Notes: a model not told the origin generated them from the letters alone. A stretch of DNA of 64,000 bases from Lachnospiraceae bacterium (GCA_025758065.1 CP107199.1:591001-655000), one strand, 5' to 3'. Counted from the first letter of the stretch, positions 1 to 9,203 are shown. Program-made: numbers and translations.

Positions 1-437
1 CTGTCAAATACCTCTTTCTTACCACCACACATGATAGATAAGGTTCCGTCGATTGCCTTTGGCTCTCCACCGGATACCGGGCAGTCTAACATTTCCATGC
101 CGGTTCTTGCTTTTAATTCAGCAGCGATCTTTTTGGACTCTACTGGGTCGATAGAGGACATGTCGATAACGACTGTATCCTTATCTGCGCCCTCTGCAAC
201 ACCATTTTCACCTAACAGAGCAGCTCTTACATTCGGAGAATTTGGCACCATGGTGATGACTACGTCTACGCCCTTTGCTACTTCTGCGTTATTTGCACCT
301 GCTGTAGCGCCTGCTGCTACCAGTTCCTCTACTGCTTCTTTGTGGAAGTCATTAACACAAACCTGATGACCTGCCTTTAAAAGATTCTTTGCCATTGGCT
401 TTCCCATAATTCCTAATCCGATAAATCCTACTTTCAT
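1..437 (-). CDS. 2-hydroxy-3-oxopropionate (tartronate semialdehyde) reductase-like, 3' end outside window
   Basis: Reading leftward from an ATG at 437, preceded by an AGGAGG site, the frame stays open to the window edge (145 codons). The N-terminus is a Rossmann fold with G7-L-G9-I-M-G12, and D118-C-P-V-S-G-G is the substrate-binding segment of the 3-hydroxyisobutyrate/6-phosphogluconate dehydrogenase family. Family members are about 295 residues, so roughly half, including the catalytic lysine, is missing here. It is the last visible gene of the minus-strand operon after the enolase-superfamily gene (46 bp gap). In glucarate/galactarate breakdown this enzyme reduces tartronate semialdehyde to glycerate, which fits an acid-sugar operon. 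Family is secure; the exact substrate is inferred from context. Confidence 0.85.
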   Translation of the reverse strand, partial: MKVGFIGLGIMGKPMAKNLLKAGHQVCVNDFHKEAVEELVAAGATAGANNAEVAKGVDVVITMVPNSPNVRAALLGENGVAEGADKDTVVIDMSSIDPVESKKIAAELKARTGMEMLDCPVSGGEPKAIDGTLSIMCGGKKEVFD

Positions 438-483
438 TGATCAAATCCTCCTGTTATTTGAAATTTACTCTCGGAATTAAAAT

Positions 484-1629
484 TTACCAGTTTTTCGGAT
501 AATAAATTTCCCGGCTTTCCATAAGCCCATCTTTTTCCAATTTCTCAATGTCTAAACGCTGTGGATTGCCTGGAAGATCTGGCTGACAGTAGAAACGACC
601 GTTCTTTTCCTCAGGCTGGAACAATGTGTAGGCTCCCACTGGACGACTGATGGGCTCATGATATTCGATCCATTCATTTTCGTTGTATAAACAACCAAAG
701 ATAGCATTTAAATAGATTCTTCCGCCAGATGTGAATTTAACTCCCTTTTCACGGGCCAGGTCACGGATCCTTATGATGTCATCCATTCTTGTCATTCTGC
801 CAATAGAAGGCTGAACGTGATCCACGCCTTTTTCAATATAAGTTTCATATTCATAATAAATCCTCATGGACTCTCCAAAAGCAATGGGGATCGTCACCCC
901 CATCTCCTTTAAGCGGCGGATTCCGTTCATGTTGTGGGAATGGATCGGTTCCTCCAGCCATGCCAGATGATATGGTTCACACATTTTTGCAAACCGGAAT
1001 GCATTGTCCACATCCCATCTCTGATTGCAGTCAACTGCTACACCGATTTTGTCTCCCACTGCCTTGCGGACCTTCTCGATTCTTCGCAGATCCCGTTCCA
1101 TATCTGTGCCGTCGTTGCTTCCCACCTTAAATTTAACAGTGGTATATCCTTCTTCCACGTACCGGACCATATCTTCTACCAGCTCATTGTCTTCTAAAAG
1201 AAGGGAACCGCCTCCCTTGTAAGCCTGTGCCCAGTCCTTAGTCGCACCCATAAATCTGTGAAGAGGCTTTTTCGCCCTCTGAGCCAGAATATCCAGCATC
1301 ATCAGATCCAGCTGTCCTACCTCCACTGCCTTTTCGCTTTGAAATCCGGCGTTTCTTATCTTCCAGTAAAGGCTGTTTCTCCACTCATTGTAGCTGTGTT
1401 CCTCTCCATTCAAAACCATAGGAAGGATATCAGTAACAAATCCAGGACCTACAGTCAGGTGAGCACATGCTCCTTCCTGATCATACAGTTCAATACATCC
1501 CTGCTCAGGAGCGAACTTTCCCATTCCTCCGGTTCCGTCTTTAAAAGGCTTTGGAAGGGGAATCTTATGAAAATGATAATACACGGCTTTTGTAAATTTT
1601 ATTTTATCCTCAAAATCAAAAGTAAACAT
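484..1629 (-). CDS. Enolase-superfamily (mandelate racemase/muconate lactonizing type) dehydratase or racemase
   Basis: 381 residues, the normal length for the family. The first half is the capping domain; the barrel carries the K166-F-K168 motif, metal ligands D200 (VAVD), E226/E227 (EEP) and E253 (GES), and D270. The histidine that most mandelate-racemase-subgroup enzymes carry near the seventh strand is not evident: the segment around residues 299-306 reads FTSGGRIY. MLE-type enzymes would instead have a lysine at the sixth strand, also not evident. It probably abstracts a proton next to a carboxylate of an acid sugar, leading to dehydration or isomerisation. It lies between the binding protein and the tartronate-semialdehyde-reductase-like gene. 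Family secure, substrate unknown. Confidence 0.85.
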   Translation of the reverse strand: MFTFDFEDKIKFTKAVYYHFHKIPLPKPFKDGTGGMGKFAPEQGCIELYDQEGACAHLTVGPGFVTDILPMVLNGEEHSYNEWRNSLYWKIRNAGFQSEKAVEVGQLDLMMLDILAQRAKKPLHRFMGATKDWAQAYKGGGSLLLEDNELVEDMVRYVEEGYTTVKFKVGSNDGTDMERDLRRIEKVRKAVGDKIGVAVDCNQRWDVDNAFRFAKMCEPYHLAWLEEPIHSHNMNGIRRLKEMGVTIPIAFGESMRIYYEYETYIEKGVDHVQPSIGRMTRMDDIIRIRDLAREKGVKFTSGGRIYLNAIFGCLYNENEWIEYHEPISRPVGAYTLFQPEEKNGRFYCQPDLPGNPQRLDIEKLEKDGLMESREIYYPKNW

Positions 1630-1668
1630 CCGCGTTGCCTCCCGTTCATCAAATTATGTATTACAGTT

Positions 1669-1744
1669 ATGTACTCCCGGAATCTCTTTGTATACGCTTT
1701 TGTACGAAGATTTCTGTCAGCTGCATTTACAACCGAGAGTACAC
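1669..1744. repeat. Palindromic repeat family A, short copy (A4)
   Basis: Starts with ATGTACTCCCGGAATC and ends with CCGAGAGTACAC, inverted versions of each other, and matches both ends of the longer copies at 27251 and 39067. About 76 bp, so the middle of the ~163-bp element is missing. It sits in the gap between the binding-protein gene and the enolase-superfamily gene, where it would form a hairpin in the operon mRNA. Confidence 0.75.
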
Positions 1745-1785
1745 CTATTATTTATTTTTTTCTTTTTATCTCATAACGAAAGATC

Positions 1786-3162
1786 TCATGAACCTGAAGC
1801 AGCCAGCTCTTTTGCCACCCCATCCATTACGATCTGCGCACAGGACATGGAATCACTTTCTCCATAGCTGGAAAGCTGAAGAGCATTAAAGAATGTACCA
1901 TCTGCGCCAGTAAAAGAGCTTCTTTCAAAGGTAGGATCCATCTGGAAGCTGCTCCATTCCATTACCTTTGCATTTGCCTCTGCTACCTGGCTTCCACTTA
2001 AATCCAACATAGCTAAGCCCGCCTTGTTGGCCGGAACACCACGTGTATCTCCCAGAGTCTTTACACCGTCTTCCTCAGCTACTAAAAACTGGATCAGCGC
2101 AGCTGCCTCTGCAGGATGCTCTGTGGTTGCGCTGATACCAAATGCCTGATTTACCTTAATAAAGCCTCCGTGGTAATCTCCCATCTTAATGTAATCGCCA
2201 ATCACAAACTCACCGTCTTTTACTGCTTCTGCATGCTTTACAACAGAGGTATCATACAGAAAAATACCTGCATAATGGCCATCGATCCAGTTTGCGTTTG
2301 TATCAATCAGATCGGCACCGTCTCCTGCTACCTTCTGAAGAGTAGGAATTACGTGATTATCCTCCAGATTCTTAAGGAAATCAAATCCCTCTGCAATCTC
2401 CTCCTGGCTATACTGCAAAGCGCCATCCTTTACCCAATCCTTACCATACTTACACTGCAGGTAATAAACCATAAGGAATGCACGGTCCAATTCCTTCGTG
2501 ACCATTGGATAGTAAGATTCGTCATATGCCTCAAAGGCTTTTCCTGCTGCCAGCAATTCATCTAAAGTAGTAGGAATCTCCACACCAATCTTGTCAAAGG
2601 TGGTCTTATTCCAGCAGAAAACTCTTCCTGTATTGCTGATAGGGATCGCATTCAACTTGCCATTGATGGTAAACACGCTTTTATCTCCATCTGTATAATT
2701 GTCCAGATCCAGGATATTAGACACTTTATTCAGATCATAGAAATTATCTCCGTTTGGTGAGTAGGTAGACACCCAGCTCCAGTCCAGCTGCATCACATCT
2801 GCTGCATTACCAGATTTGATTCCCAAAGCGATCTTTTCCTCATGACCGTTAAATGCCTCGTACTCAGCTGCCACCGTGATATTTGGATATTTCTCCTGAA
2901 ATTTATCAATAGCTGCCAGTGTAGCCTGATTTCTGGAATCCCCGCCCCACCAGTTTAATCTCAAAGTAATAGGTGTCTGGGTATCCACCTCAAGGTCTGC
3001 AGCTGCTGCGGTTTCCCCTGTGTTCTGTGCAGTACTGCTTTCCTGGGCACTCTGTCCTCCTGCAGAATCCTGAGATTTTGACGTAGGCATACAGCCTGCT
3101 GTCGTAACAGCCATTGCGCCAGCCAGAAGTAAAGCTTCTAATTTTCTTACATTCTTTCTCAT
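1786..3162 (-). CDS. Carbohydrate-type ABC transporter substrate-binding lipoprotein (family 1)
   Basis: 458 residues with a lipoprotein signal peptide: basic start, hydrophobic stretch, lipobox TTAGC with C24 as the lipidated cysteine, then a Ser/Ala/Gln-rich linker to about residue 60. The mature part has the layout of family 1 solute-binding proteins (PITLRLNWWGGD start; KFQEKYPNITV; late AALIQFLV helix). AGGAG lies just upstream of the ATG. Located 21 bp after the amidohydrolase gene in the operon with two MalFG-type permeases. It should capture the substrate at the outer membrane face. No ATPase gene is in the operon, so a shared MsmX-like ATPase elsewhere is likely. Substrate unknown; an acid sugar or oligouronide is a guess from context. 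Confidence 0.92.
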   Translation of the reverse strand: MRKNVRKLEALLLAGAMAVTTAGCMPTSKSQDSAGGQSAQESSTAQNTGETAAAADLEVDTQTPITLRLNWWGGDSRNQATLAAIDKFQEKYPNITVAAEYEAFNGHEEKIALGIKSGNAADVMQLDWSWVSTYSPNGDNFYDLNKVSNILDLDNYTDGDKSVFTINGKLNAIPISNTGRVFCWNKTTFDKIGVEIPTTLDELLAAGKAFEAYDESYYPMVTKELDRAFLMVYYLQCKYGKDWVKDGALQYSQEEIAEGFDFLKNLEDNHVIPTLQKVAGDGADLIDTNANWIDGHYAGIFLYDTSVVKHAEAVKDGEFVIGDYIKMGDYHGGFIKVNQAFGISATTEHPAEAAALIQFLVAEEDGVKTLGDTRGVPANKAGLAMLDLSGSQVAEANAKVMEWSSFQMDPTFERSSFTGADGTFFNALQLSSYGESDSMSCAQIVMDGVAKELAASGS

Positions 3163-3183
3163 TTTCGTTTCTCTCCTTCTACA

Positions 3184-4107
3184 TTATTTATTTGCAAAAT
3201 AAACTTCATAAGCATTTTCATAAAAAATCTGTTCTTTTTCCTGTTCTGTGAACACAGGGGATTCATCTATATAGCCGACATAATGCTCATATACATCCTC
3301 TTTTAACGCCGATGGCATGTCTGTGCCAAACATCAGTTTTTCTGATCCTACGATTTCTTTGGCCAAACGGATAAACTCAATGGCTTTAAGATAGGGATAG
3401 GTATCTGGCCTGCAGTTATGGACCAGACTTGACAGATCAAACCACAAATTCGGAAACTGCAGCACTTCTAATGCCTGCCGCAATTTATCCTTATCTTTAT
3501 CCGATGGAGCCAGCAGATGACAGGCTACAAATTTCATTTCCGGATATCTTTTAACCAGATTTCGAAGTCCCAAAACCTGCCAGCTGTCACTTTTGCATTT
3601 TCCGATATCAATTACGAATACGTGACCATGATCACAGGCGTAGGAACAGGCCTCATCCATCACAGGTCCATCCACCTTAAATTCAGGATGAATGGCCATC
3701 AGACCGGAACCGGTACTTACTTCAAACTTCTCTATCTTAAAATTCAGTTCTTCAAACAGATATCTACGGATTCCATCCCGGTCACGGGAATAGGGATCAT
3801 ATGCGCCAGCTCCTGCGAATCGGTCCGGATACTTTTTAGCCGCCAGATAGGTATAGTAATTCTGATATCCGTAAAAATTTCCCTGAAGCAGCACTGCCTT
3901 TTCTACCCCGTTTGCATCCATCACTTTCAGCAGATCCTCCGGCGTCACACAATCCCCGCCGAATTCCTCAGGTATCATCCTCACAGTCTGACCATTAGCA
4001 TAAACGGCCATTCCATTTCCTATGCTGCGCAGTTCACCGCCCGCACCTGTGCCGGCAATATACTGAACCACATGGGCGTGGCTGTCAATGATCCTGCTTT
4101 TTCTCAT
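3184..4107 (-). CDS. Amidohydrolase-superfamily (Amidohydro-rel, PF04909-like) hydrolase
   Basis: 307 residues from the ATG at 4107, which overlaps the TGA of the permease gene as ATGA and has AGGAGG upstream; a longer frame start at 4218 lies inside the permease gene and is rejected. The N-terminal D8-S-H10-A-H12 is the metal-binding HxH of the superfamily, and FGTDMP near the end supplies the late aspartate. Members of this family cleave lactones or decarboxylate small carboxylic acids. Beside an enolase-superfamily enzyme it may open a sugar-acid lactone before dehydration, as in galactarolactone pathways. The fold is secure; the reaction is inference. Confidence 0.85.
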   Translation of the reverse strand: MRKSRIIDSHAHVVQYIAGTGAGGELRSIGNGMAVYANGQTVRMIPEEFGGDCVTPEDLLKVMDANGVEKAVLLQGNFYGYQNYYTYLAAKKYPDRFAGAGAYDPYSRDRDGIRRYLFEELNFKIEKFEVSTGSGLMAIHPEFKVDGPVMDEACSYACDHGHVFVIDIGKCKSDSWQVLGLRNLVKRYPEMKFVACHLLAPSDKDKDKLRQALEVLQFPNLWFDLSSLVHNCRPDTYPYLKAIEFIRLAKEIVGSEKLMFGTDMPSALKEDVYEHYVGYIDESPVFTEQEKEQIFYENAYEVYFANK

Positions 4108-4952
4108 CCTTTCACACCTCCTGCCGCAATTCCTTCTACAAAGGAATCCTGTGCTGCGAAGAATACGATCAGAGATGGGATGATGGCGATCAGTGACATA
4201 GCCAGTACTCTGTTCCATTCAAAGCCTACATCAGCGTCCATGGACATACGAAGGAAAATAGATACCGGATATTTGGATACTGTATTAACATAAATCAGTG
4301 GTCCCATAAAATCGTTGGATGCCCACATAAACTGGAACAATGCGCAGGAGACAATGGACGGTTTCAGCATAGGAACGATCACATACCATAATCTCTGCAT
4401 GATTCCGCATCCATCAATTTCAGCCGCTTCTTCCAATTCTCTTGGTATCCCTCTAAGGAACTGGATCAGCATGTATACAAAGTAGGTATCACCTGCCAAC
4501 AGAGAAGGAATTATGATGGGAAGGTAAGAATCCAGCCATCCCACCTGGTCAAACAGTATATACTGAGGTACATTCAGTACTACCTGAGGCAGGAAAAGGG
4601 TTGACAGCAGGATTGCAAAGGAAAAACGTTTGCCAACAAAATTAAACCGTGCAAATCCATAAGCGGTCAGCGTTGCTGAAGCTACCGTAAAGATTACTTT
4701 TGGTATTACAAACTTATATGTATTTGCCATGAAATGAAGAAGCGTCATTCCCTGGTATCCTGCAAAGCCTTTTTGATATCCACTGAAAGTAGGTGCCTTT
4801 GGTATAAAGTTTACACTTGAAAATATCTGCTCATTGGTCATAAAAGAAGCCCCGATCATCCAGATCAGAGGATATACCATGACAACTCCCACCGCCAAAA
4901 GGATGACATATCGTAAGACCATATTTACTTTATAGCGTGTTTCGCGAGTCAT
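4104..4952 (-). CDS. ABC transporter permease, MalG/CUT1 type
   Basis: 282 residues with about six membrane helices and the cytoplasmic ATPase-docking loop E175-A-A-E-I-D-G-C-G. It starts 5 bp after the upstream permease stop and overlaps the amidohydrolase start by 4 bases, so the genes are translationally coupled. With the MalF-type partner it forms the membrane channel for the family 1 binding protein at 1786-3162. Confidence 0.92.
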   Translation of the reverse strand: MTRETRYKVNMVLRYVILLAVGVVMVYPLIWMIGASFMTNEQIFSSVNFIPKAPTFSGYQKGFAGYQGMTLLHFMANTYKFVIPKVIFTVASATLTAYGFARFNFVGKRFSFAILLSTLFLPQVVLNVPQYILFDQVGWLDSYLPIIIPSLLAGDTYFVYMLIQFLRGIPRELEEAAEIDGCGIMQRLWYVIVPMLKPSIVSCALFQFMWASNDFMGPLIYVNTVSKYPVSIFLRMSMDADVGFEWNRVLAMSLIAIIPSLIVFFAAQDSFVEGIAAGGVKG

Positions 4953-4957
4953 TACAT

Positions 4958-5860
4958 TTACCTCCCATCTTCATCTGAATAATATACCCAGTACTTCTGG
5001 CTCAGGAATGATACCGCTGTCAGGGTCATGATGATCAGGAACAGCAGCCATGCAATGGCACTTGCCATTCCCATTTCATAGCTCTTAAACGCATTGTTGT
5101 ATACCAGCAGAGATACTAACGTAGTAGAACGAAGCGGTCCTCCCTGCGTTACAATAAATGGTCCGTTAAATTCCTGGAACTTATTGCACAGCTGAGTAAC
5201 AAAATTATAAAAAATAACCGGTGTAATAAGGGGAATAGTGATACTGAAGAACTGTCTCCATTTTCCGGCTCCGTCAATGGATGCCGCCTCATATAGATCC
5301 TTTGACACACCCTTTAAAGCAGCAAGAAAGATTACCATAGGGGAACCAAACTGCCAGATCTTCAAAAATACGATTACCCAGAAAGCCCCGGTTGGATCTC
5401 CTAACCAGTTAAATGGCTGGATTCCAAACCTGGATCCGATCATATTCACAAGTCCCTCTGTTTTAAACAGGAATCTCCACAATACTGCGATAGAAACCGA
5501 TCCGCCTAAAATGGAAGGAATATAATAGGCTGTTCTGAAAAAATTCACACCCTTAATCTTAAAATTCAAGATATAAGCAATAAACAGCGCAAATATTAAT
5601 TCCAGCGGGACTGTAAGAAACGCATATTTAAAGGTCTGTATAAAGGCCTTCATGATCATAGGATCTCCCAGTATTTTTTTATAATTGTCCAAACCAGAAA
5701 AAGTGGCTGTCCTGAAAAGATTGTAATCATGAAAGCTGTAGATCAATGATGATACAAATGGGTACAATTTAAAAATTGCAAAACCAATCCACCATGGCAG
5801 GATCAACAGCAATCCCACATTCTTTTTCTTGAATGTTTTGAATTTCGTTTTTTCCTTCAT
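4958..5860 (-). CDS. ABC transporter permease, MalF/UgpA type
   Basis: 300 residues. A basic N-terminus (KKKNVG) precedes the first membrane helix, followed by five more; the ATPase-docking loop is E191-A-A-S-I-D-G-A-G. It is the promoter-proximal gene of the operon that runs to the left window edge, behind an AAGGAG site and the promoter at 5973-6001. Heterodimer partner of the MalG-type permease; importer for a carbohydrate-like substrate. Confidence 0.92.
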   Translation of the reverse strand: MKEKTKFKTFKKKNVGLLLILPWWIGFAIFKLYPFVSSLIYSFHDYNLFRTATFSGLDNYKKILGDPMIMKAFIQTFKYAFLTVPLELIFALFIAYILNFKIKGVNFFRTAYYIPSILGGSVSIAVLWRFLFKTEGLVNMIGSRFGIQPFNWLGDPTGAFWVIVFLKIWQFGSPMVIFLAALKGVSKDLYEAASIDGAGKWRQFFSITIPLITPVIFYNFVTQLCNKFQEFNGPFIVTQGGPLRSTTLVSLLVYNNAFKSYEMGMASAIAWLLFLIIMTLTAVSFLSQKYWVYYSDEDGR

Positions 5861-5972
5861 GTTCTCCTTCTCCTTTTTTCATAGCATTTTAAATATAATA
5901 TTTTCGCGCTATGACGTTGACATTTTTAGCATTTTTGACCTTATTTTCATGTCATACGTCTTTATATTTTGT

Positions 5973-6001
5973 ATTATATACTTGTATTTCTTATTTTACA
6001 A
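5973..6001 (-). promoter_or_regulatory. Promoter of the acid-sugar ABC operon
   Basis: On the minus strand: TTGTAA (5996-6001), 17-base spacer, TATAAT (5973-5978). Transcription would begin near 5966, leaving a leader of about 105 nt before the first permease. Divergent from the tandem-LysR promoter. Confidence 0.75.
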
Positions 6002-6035
6002 AGCCATATTCATTATACTTATCATGGCATTTTAG

Positions 6036-6052
6036 TTATACTAAATGTATTA
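6036..6052. promoter_or_regulatory. Possible LysR-type operator
   Basis: Interrupted dyad TTATAC-TAAAT-GTATTA between the two divergent promoters and just upstream of the -35 at 6055. It contains the ATAC-N5-GTAT core and T-N11-A form expected of LysR-type sites, and is placed where an autoregulating LysR protein would bind. Confidence 0.5.
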
Positions 6053-6054
6053 TT

Positions 6055-6082
6055 TTGACATTCCATGGATTTTATTTATAAT
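6055..6082 (+). promoter_or_regulatory. Promoter of the tandem-LysR gene
   Basis: Perfect TTGACA (6055-6060) and perfect TATAAT (6077-6082) with a 16-base spacer, ending 33 bp before the ATG; AAGGGG ribosome site at about 6099. Confidence 0.8.
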
Positions 6083-6115
6083 GAAGATAGAAATTAAAAA
6101 GGGGATTGATCTCAT

Positions 6116-8020
6116 ATGACAACACGACACTTTTATTATCTTACAGTTATAGCAGATATGGGAAATCTTTCAGCTGCGGCTGAGAAACTACAGATCTCAC
6201 AGCCTGCTCTGAGCAAGTTTCTTACAGAATACGAAACCTCCCTTGGTTTCCAGATTTTTCTCCGTTATCACCGTCATCTGGTACCTACCTCTGAGGGCCG
6301 CTGTGTCATAGAATACGCCCATAAGATTGTAAGTGAACAAAACAGGCTTTCCCAATCCCTACGGCCTATCATCAATATGAATCATACCTATATCCATCTT
6401 GGAACCGGTCCTAATCGTGGTTCCATGATATACAGCCGGATCTATCAGCCATTTATGAAGCGTTACCCGGATATTTCTCTGTCGCTGACAGAGCTGTACT
6501 CCAGCAAACAAACAGATGCCATACTAAAAGGCCAGGTGGATCTCGCTATCGGCTCTGGAAAATCTTCCGATAAAGTAACCGATATCCCCGTTGCCCGTGA
6601 AGAGCTTTTGGTAGCCCTTCCTACTGCTCATCCTCTGTCATCTTCAGATAAAGTCCGGCTTACCGATTTGAAAGACACTCCTTTTGTACTCCAGGGCCCA
6701 CGACACAATATCCGCATCCTTGCAGATGGGCTTTTTAAAGAAGCTGGTTTTGAGCCTGTGATCACCTTTGAGTCTGATAATGTGATCATCGTGGATTCCA
6801 TGCTCCACCAGGCTGCCGGAGCAGGCTTTGTATCTAAAAAATATGCTGCTCCCTGCAATGAATTAGTTTTTCTCCCACTGGATCCGCCTGTGTATCAGGA
6901 AACCCACATCCGTTTCCCCTTGGGTCATAAACTGACAGAGCCTGAACAATACCTTGTTTTTCTTCTGATCCGTGATTTCCAGTCAAATCCAGATCGCCGT
7001 TTCGAGATCATTCCTTCAAAAGAAGTAAATGACTTTCTCCAGGCTGCCAATCCGGCTGTCAGCAGTACAAATTCTTCTGTTTCTACACCGAACAGACATA
7101 TGACTGCATCTTCTGTACAAGCTCCTTCTAAAGTAAGTCTGAATCCTCAGCTACTCCGGTATGTGATCGCCATTGTAGATGAAAAAAGCCTGACAAAAGC
7201 CGCTGAAAAGTTTTACCTGACACAGCCCACACTTTCCCGATACCTCCATGGGATAGAAAAAATGCTGGGTACCAAATTATTTACAAGGGAGCATAACCGG
7301 TTACGTCCCACAAATGCTGGAAAAGTCTTTGTAAACTTTGCCCGCAATATCTTACAGATTGAAGAGGAAATGTCGGAACACATCAAAACCTATCAACAAG
7401 GACACGAAGGCAGCATTTACCTGCAATGTGATTCAAGTCTGCTCCACATCATCCAGACCCAGGTTGTCCCTGTTTTTAAAGAACAGCACCCGGATATCCA
7501 GTTGAATGTCAATACCAACAGCCGTGAGCAGATCCAGGAATCACTTTTAAATGCCTCTGCCGACTATGGAGTCTATTTTTCCTGCGAAGAGGAACACCCC
7601 ATTTTAGACAGCCGTATCCTCAGTGAAGATGAGCTTGTATATTGTTCCAGAAGCACTCCTCTTTCTGATCCATCGGAACTTTCAAAAACCATGACTGTTC
7701 CAAAAGGGAATCCACTTCGCGACGAACAGGAACGTTTGTTTAAGCAGTTATATCCGACGGTTCCCCGTCCGTTCTGCGAAGCAGTTCCATCCGTTCTGCT
7801 CTTTCTGGAAAGAAATGGTGTTGGAAATACAATACTGCCGTCAAAAATCATGAGAGATAGCCAGGAAGATTGTCACTTTCTCACACCTTCCCAGGGATAT
7901 TTTCTCATCATGGCCCACCACCCCATTCGCACCATGCCTCCGGTGACCAGAGATTTAGAAACTCTGCTTTACGATACATTTGAAACATATTTTGAGCATT
8001 ATGATGAGATGTTTTCATAG
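6116..8020 (+). CDS. Tandem double LysR-type transcriptional regulator (two complete units fused)
   Basis: 634 residues, twice the usual LysR length. Residues 1 to about 295 form one full unit: winged HTH with NLSAAAEKLQISQPALSKFL, then an effector-binding domain. A Ser/Asn/Thr-rich linker (about 305-340) joins a second full unit from about 343 to 634, with its own HTH (SLTKAAEKFYLTQPTLSRYL) and effector domain. The halves resemble each other but are well diverged, so the duplication is old. There is no stop or frameshift at the junction. It is divergent from the acid-sugar operon and probably controls it. A single chain could dimerise intramolecularly and read two different signals. The fusion is seen directly; its targets are inferred. 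Confidence 0.93.
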   Translation: MTTRHFYYLTVIADMGNLSAAAEKLQISQPALSKFLTEYETSLGFQIFLRYHRHLVPTSEGRCVIEYAHKIVSEQNRLSQSLRPIINMNHTYIHLGTGPNRGSMIYSRIYQPFMKRYPDISLSLTELYSSKQTDAILKGQVDLAIGSGKSSDKVTDIPVAREELLVALPTAHPLSSSDKVRLTDLKDTPFVLQGPRHNIRILADGLFKEAGFEPVITFESDNVIIVDSMLHQAAGAGFVSKKYAAPCNELVFLPLDPPVYQETHIRFPLGHKLTEPEQYLVFLLIRDFQSNPDRRFEIIPSKEVNDFLQAANPAVSSTNSSVSTPNRHMTASSVQAPSKVSLNPQLLRYVIAIVDEKSLTKAAEKFYLTQPTLSRYLHGIEKMLGTKLFTREHNRLRPTNAGKVFVNFARNILQIEEEMSEHIKTYQQGHEGSIYLQCDSSLLHIIQTQVVPVFKEQHPDIQLNVNTNSREQIQESLLNASADYGVYFSCEEEHPILDSRILSEDELVYCSRSTPLSDPSELSKTMTVPKGNPLRDEQERLFKQLYPTVPRPFCEAVPSVLLFLERNGVGNTILPSKIMRDSQEDCHFLTPSQGYFLIMAHHPIRTMPPVTRDLETLLYDTFETYFEHYDEMFS

Positions 8021-8027
8021 CTGGTTA

Positions 8028-8072
8028 AAAAAACAGCTGTCGGACTGTAACTGGCAGCTGTTTCTTATTTTT
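8028..8072 (+). terminator. Rho-independent terminator after the tandem-LysR gene
   Basis: AAACAGCTG (8031-8039) pairs with CAGCTGTTT (8055-8063), followed by a T-rich run. It lies between convergent genes, and the A-run before the stem lets it also act leftward for hipA. Confidence 0.75.
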
Positions 8073-8075
8073 TCC

Positions 8076-9203
8076 TTATTTTTTCAGATACTCACCAAGC
8101 ATCTGTGTTACGCATGTCTGTATTTCATCTATTATCTGTTCACAGGCAGCTCTTTTCATACTAGCTGTCATTCCCACCGCCAGAAGTTCTTTTCTTCCTG
8201 GATTTCTTCCATTTCCATCAACTGTGGTCGTATGTTCTCCATAATAAGTATTGCTGTAGGTAAGATCATAGGCCGGGCTCAGATGCCATCTGTCTTCTGT
8301 TTCATTATATAGATAGGTGAAATTTTTCGAGTGGTCATCCCGGTTATGTGCAAATACATTAAAACACATTCTCCGGAACATATTTTCCACATCTTTTTCA
8401 TTATCCCTTGTTAATATTTTCGTCAGTTTCATCAGACTATGATAATCCAGACTCGGCTGTTCAAAATCTAATTCTAAAAGAGCTGCCGCTGTCAGCATAT
8501 GGATTCTCTTTCCACCTGGTCTTCTGTCAAATCTTTTGGTTCCAAAATATCCTTTGCACCTGTCAGATGGAAATAGTTTCGTTTCACTCATAGCAATTTG
8601 GCATTGCTTTGCGCAGCAGGAGTAATCATACTCCATCTTTCCTGTATCTTTCCCATCTACATGTGCAGGAAATTTTATAATCCATTCTTCTCCATGGATT
8701 GTTGTCATAATTTTAGGTCTTGCACCGCCGCTGGTACCTCCCAAATGATACAGTTCATCTAATTTATCCGAATATTCTGTATTTAATATTTTCTGACATT
8801 CTTCTGCCAGTTCATCTAAATCCAGCTTCCCTGTTTCTTCATCAAAACTCTTTTCCGGATAATACGTCAATGCTCCCATTCCAGAACTTCCAACAATCGC
8901 CAGTCGGTCTAAAATCGTCAGTTCATCTGGATTCTGCTGATGTGCACGAATCAGTCGATCCAGCAAAAGTCTTCCCCAATTGTCTGGAAGACTATCTGCA
9001 AATACTCCAAAAAGGCCTGAAAAATAATCTTTCGTTGGAACAAATACCTGGTTTTTCAAAGGCAACGAAAAAGGACTAATGGAAAAGCCATTTTCCAGCC
9101 ATTCCTGTGCGTATTGAAATGCAGCTTTGTAATCTGCAGTCAACGCCAGTGTTCCTACAAGTTTTTCCCCATAATATACCTGAAGCACATTATCTTCTTT
9201 CAT
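8076..9203 (-). CDS. hipA: HipA-family serine/threonine kinase toxin
   Basis: 375 residues with the HipA layout: N-terminal couple-HipA domain (about 5-110), Gly-rich loop GGTSGGARPK (155-164), kinase core FAHNRDDHSKN (284-294), which holds the catalytic Asp and metal-binding Asn, and PAYDLTYS (310-317), which supplies the second metal Asp. All catalytic positions seem present, so it looks active. Such kinases phosphorylate tRNA synthetases or other targets and slow growth. The gene overlaps the upstream HTH gene by 14 bases, the standard antitoxin-toxin arrangement. The target protein cannot be read from sequence. Confidence 0.9.
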   Translation of the reverse strand: MKEDNVLQVYYGEKLVGTLALTADYKAAFQYAQEWLENGFSISPFSLPLKNQVFVPTKDYFSGLFGVFADSLPDNWGRLLLDRLIRAHQQNPDELTILDRLAIVGSSGMGALTYYPEKSFDEETGKLDLDELAEECQKILNTEYSDKLDELYHLGGTSGGARPKIMTTIHGEEWIIKFPAHVDGKDTGKMEYDYSCCAKQCQIAMSETKLFPSDRCKGYFGTKRFDRRPGGKRIHMLTAAALLELDFEQPSLDYHSLMKLTKILTRDNEKDVENMFRRMCFNVFAHNRDDHSKNFTYLYNETEDRWHLSPAYDLTYSNTYYGEHTTTVDGNGRNPGRKELLAVGMTASMKRAACEQIIDEIQTCVTQMLGEYLKK

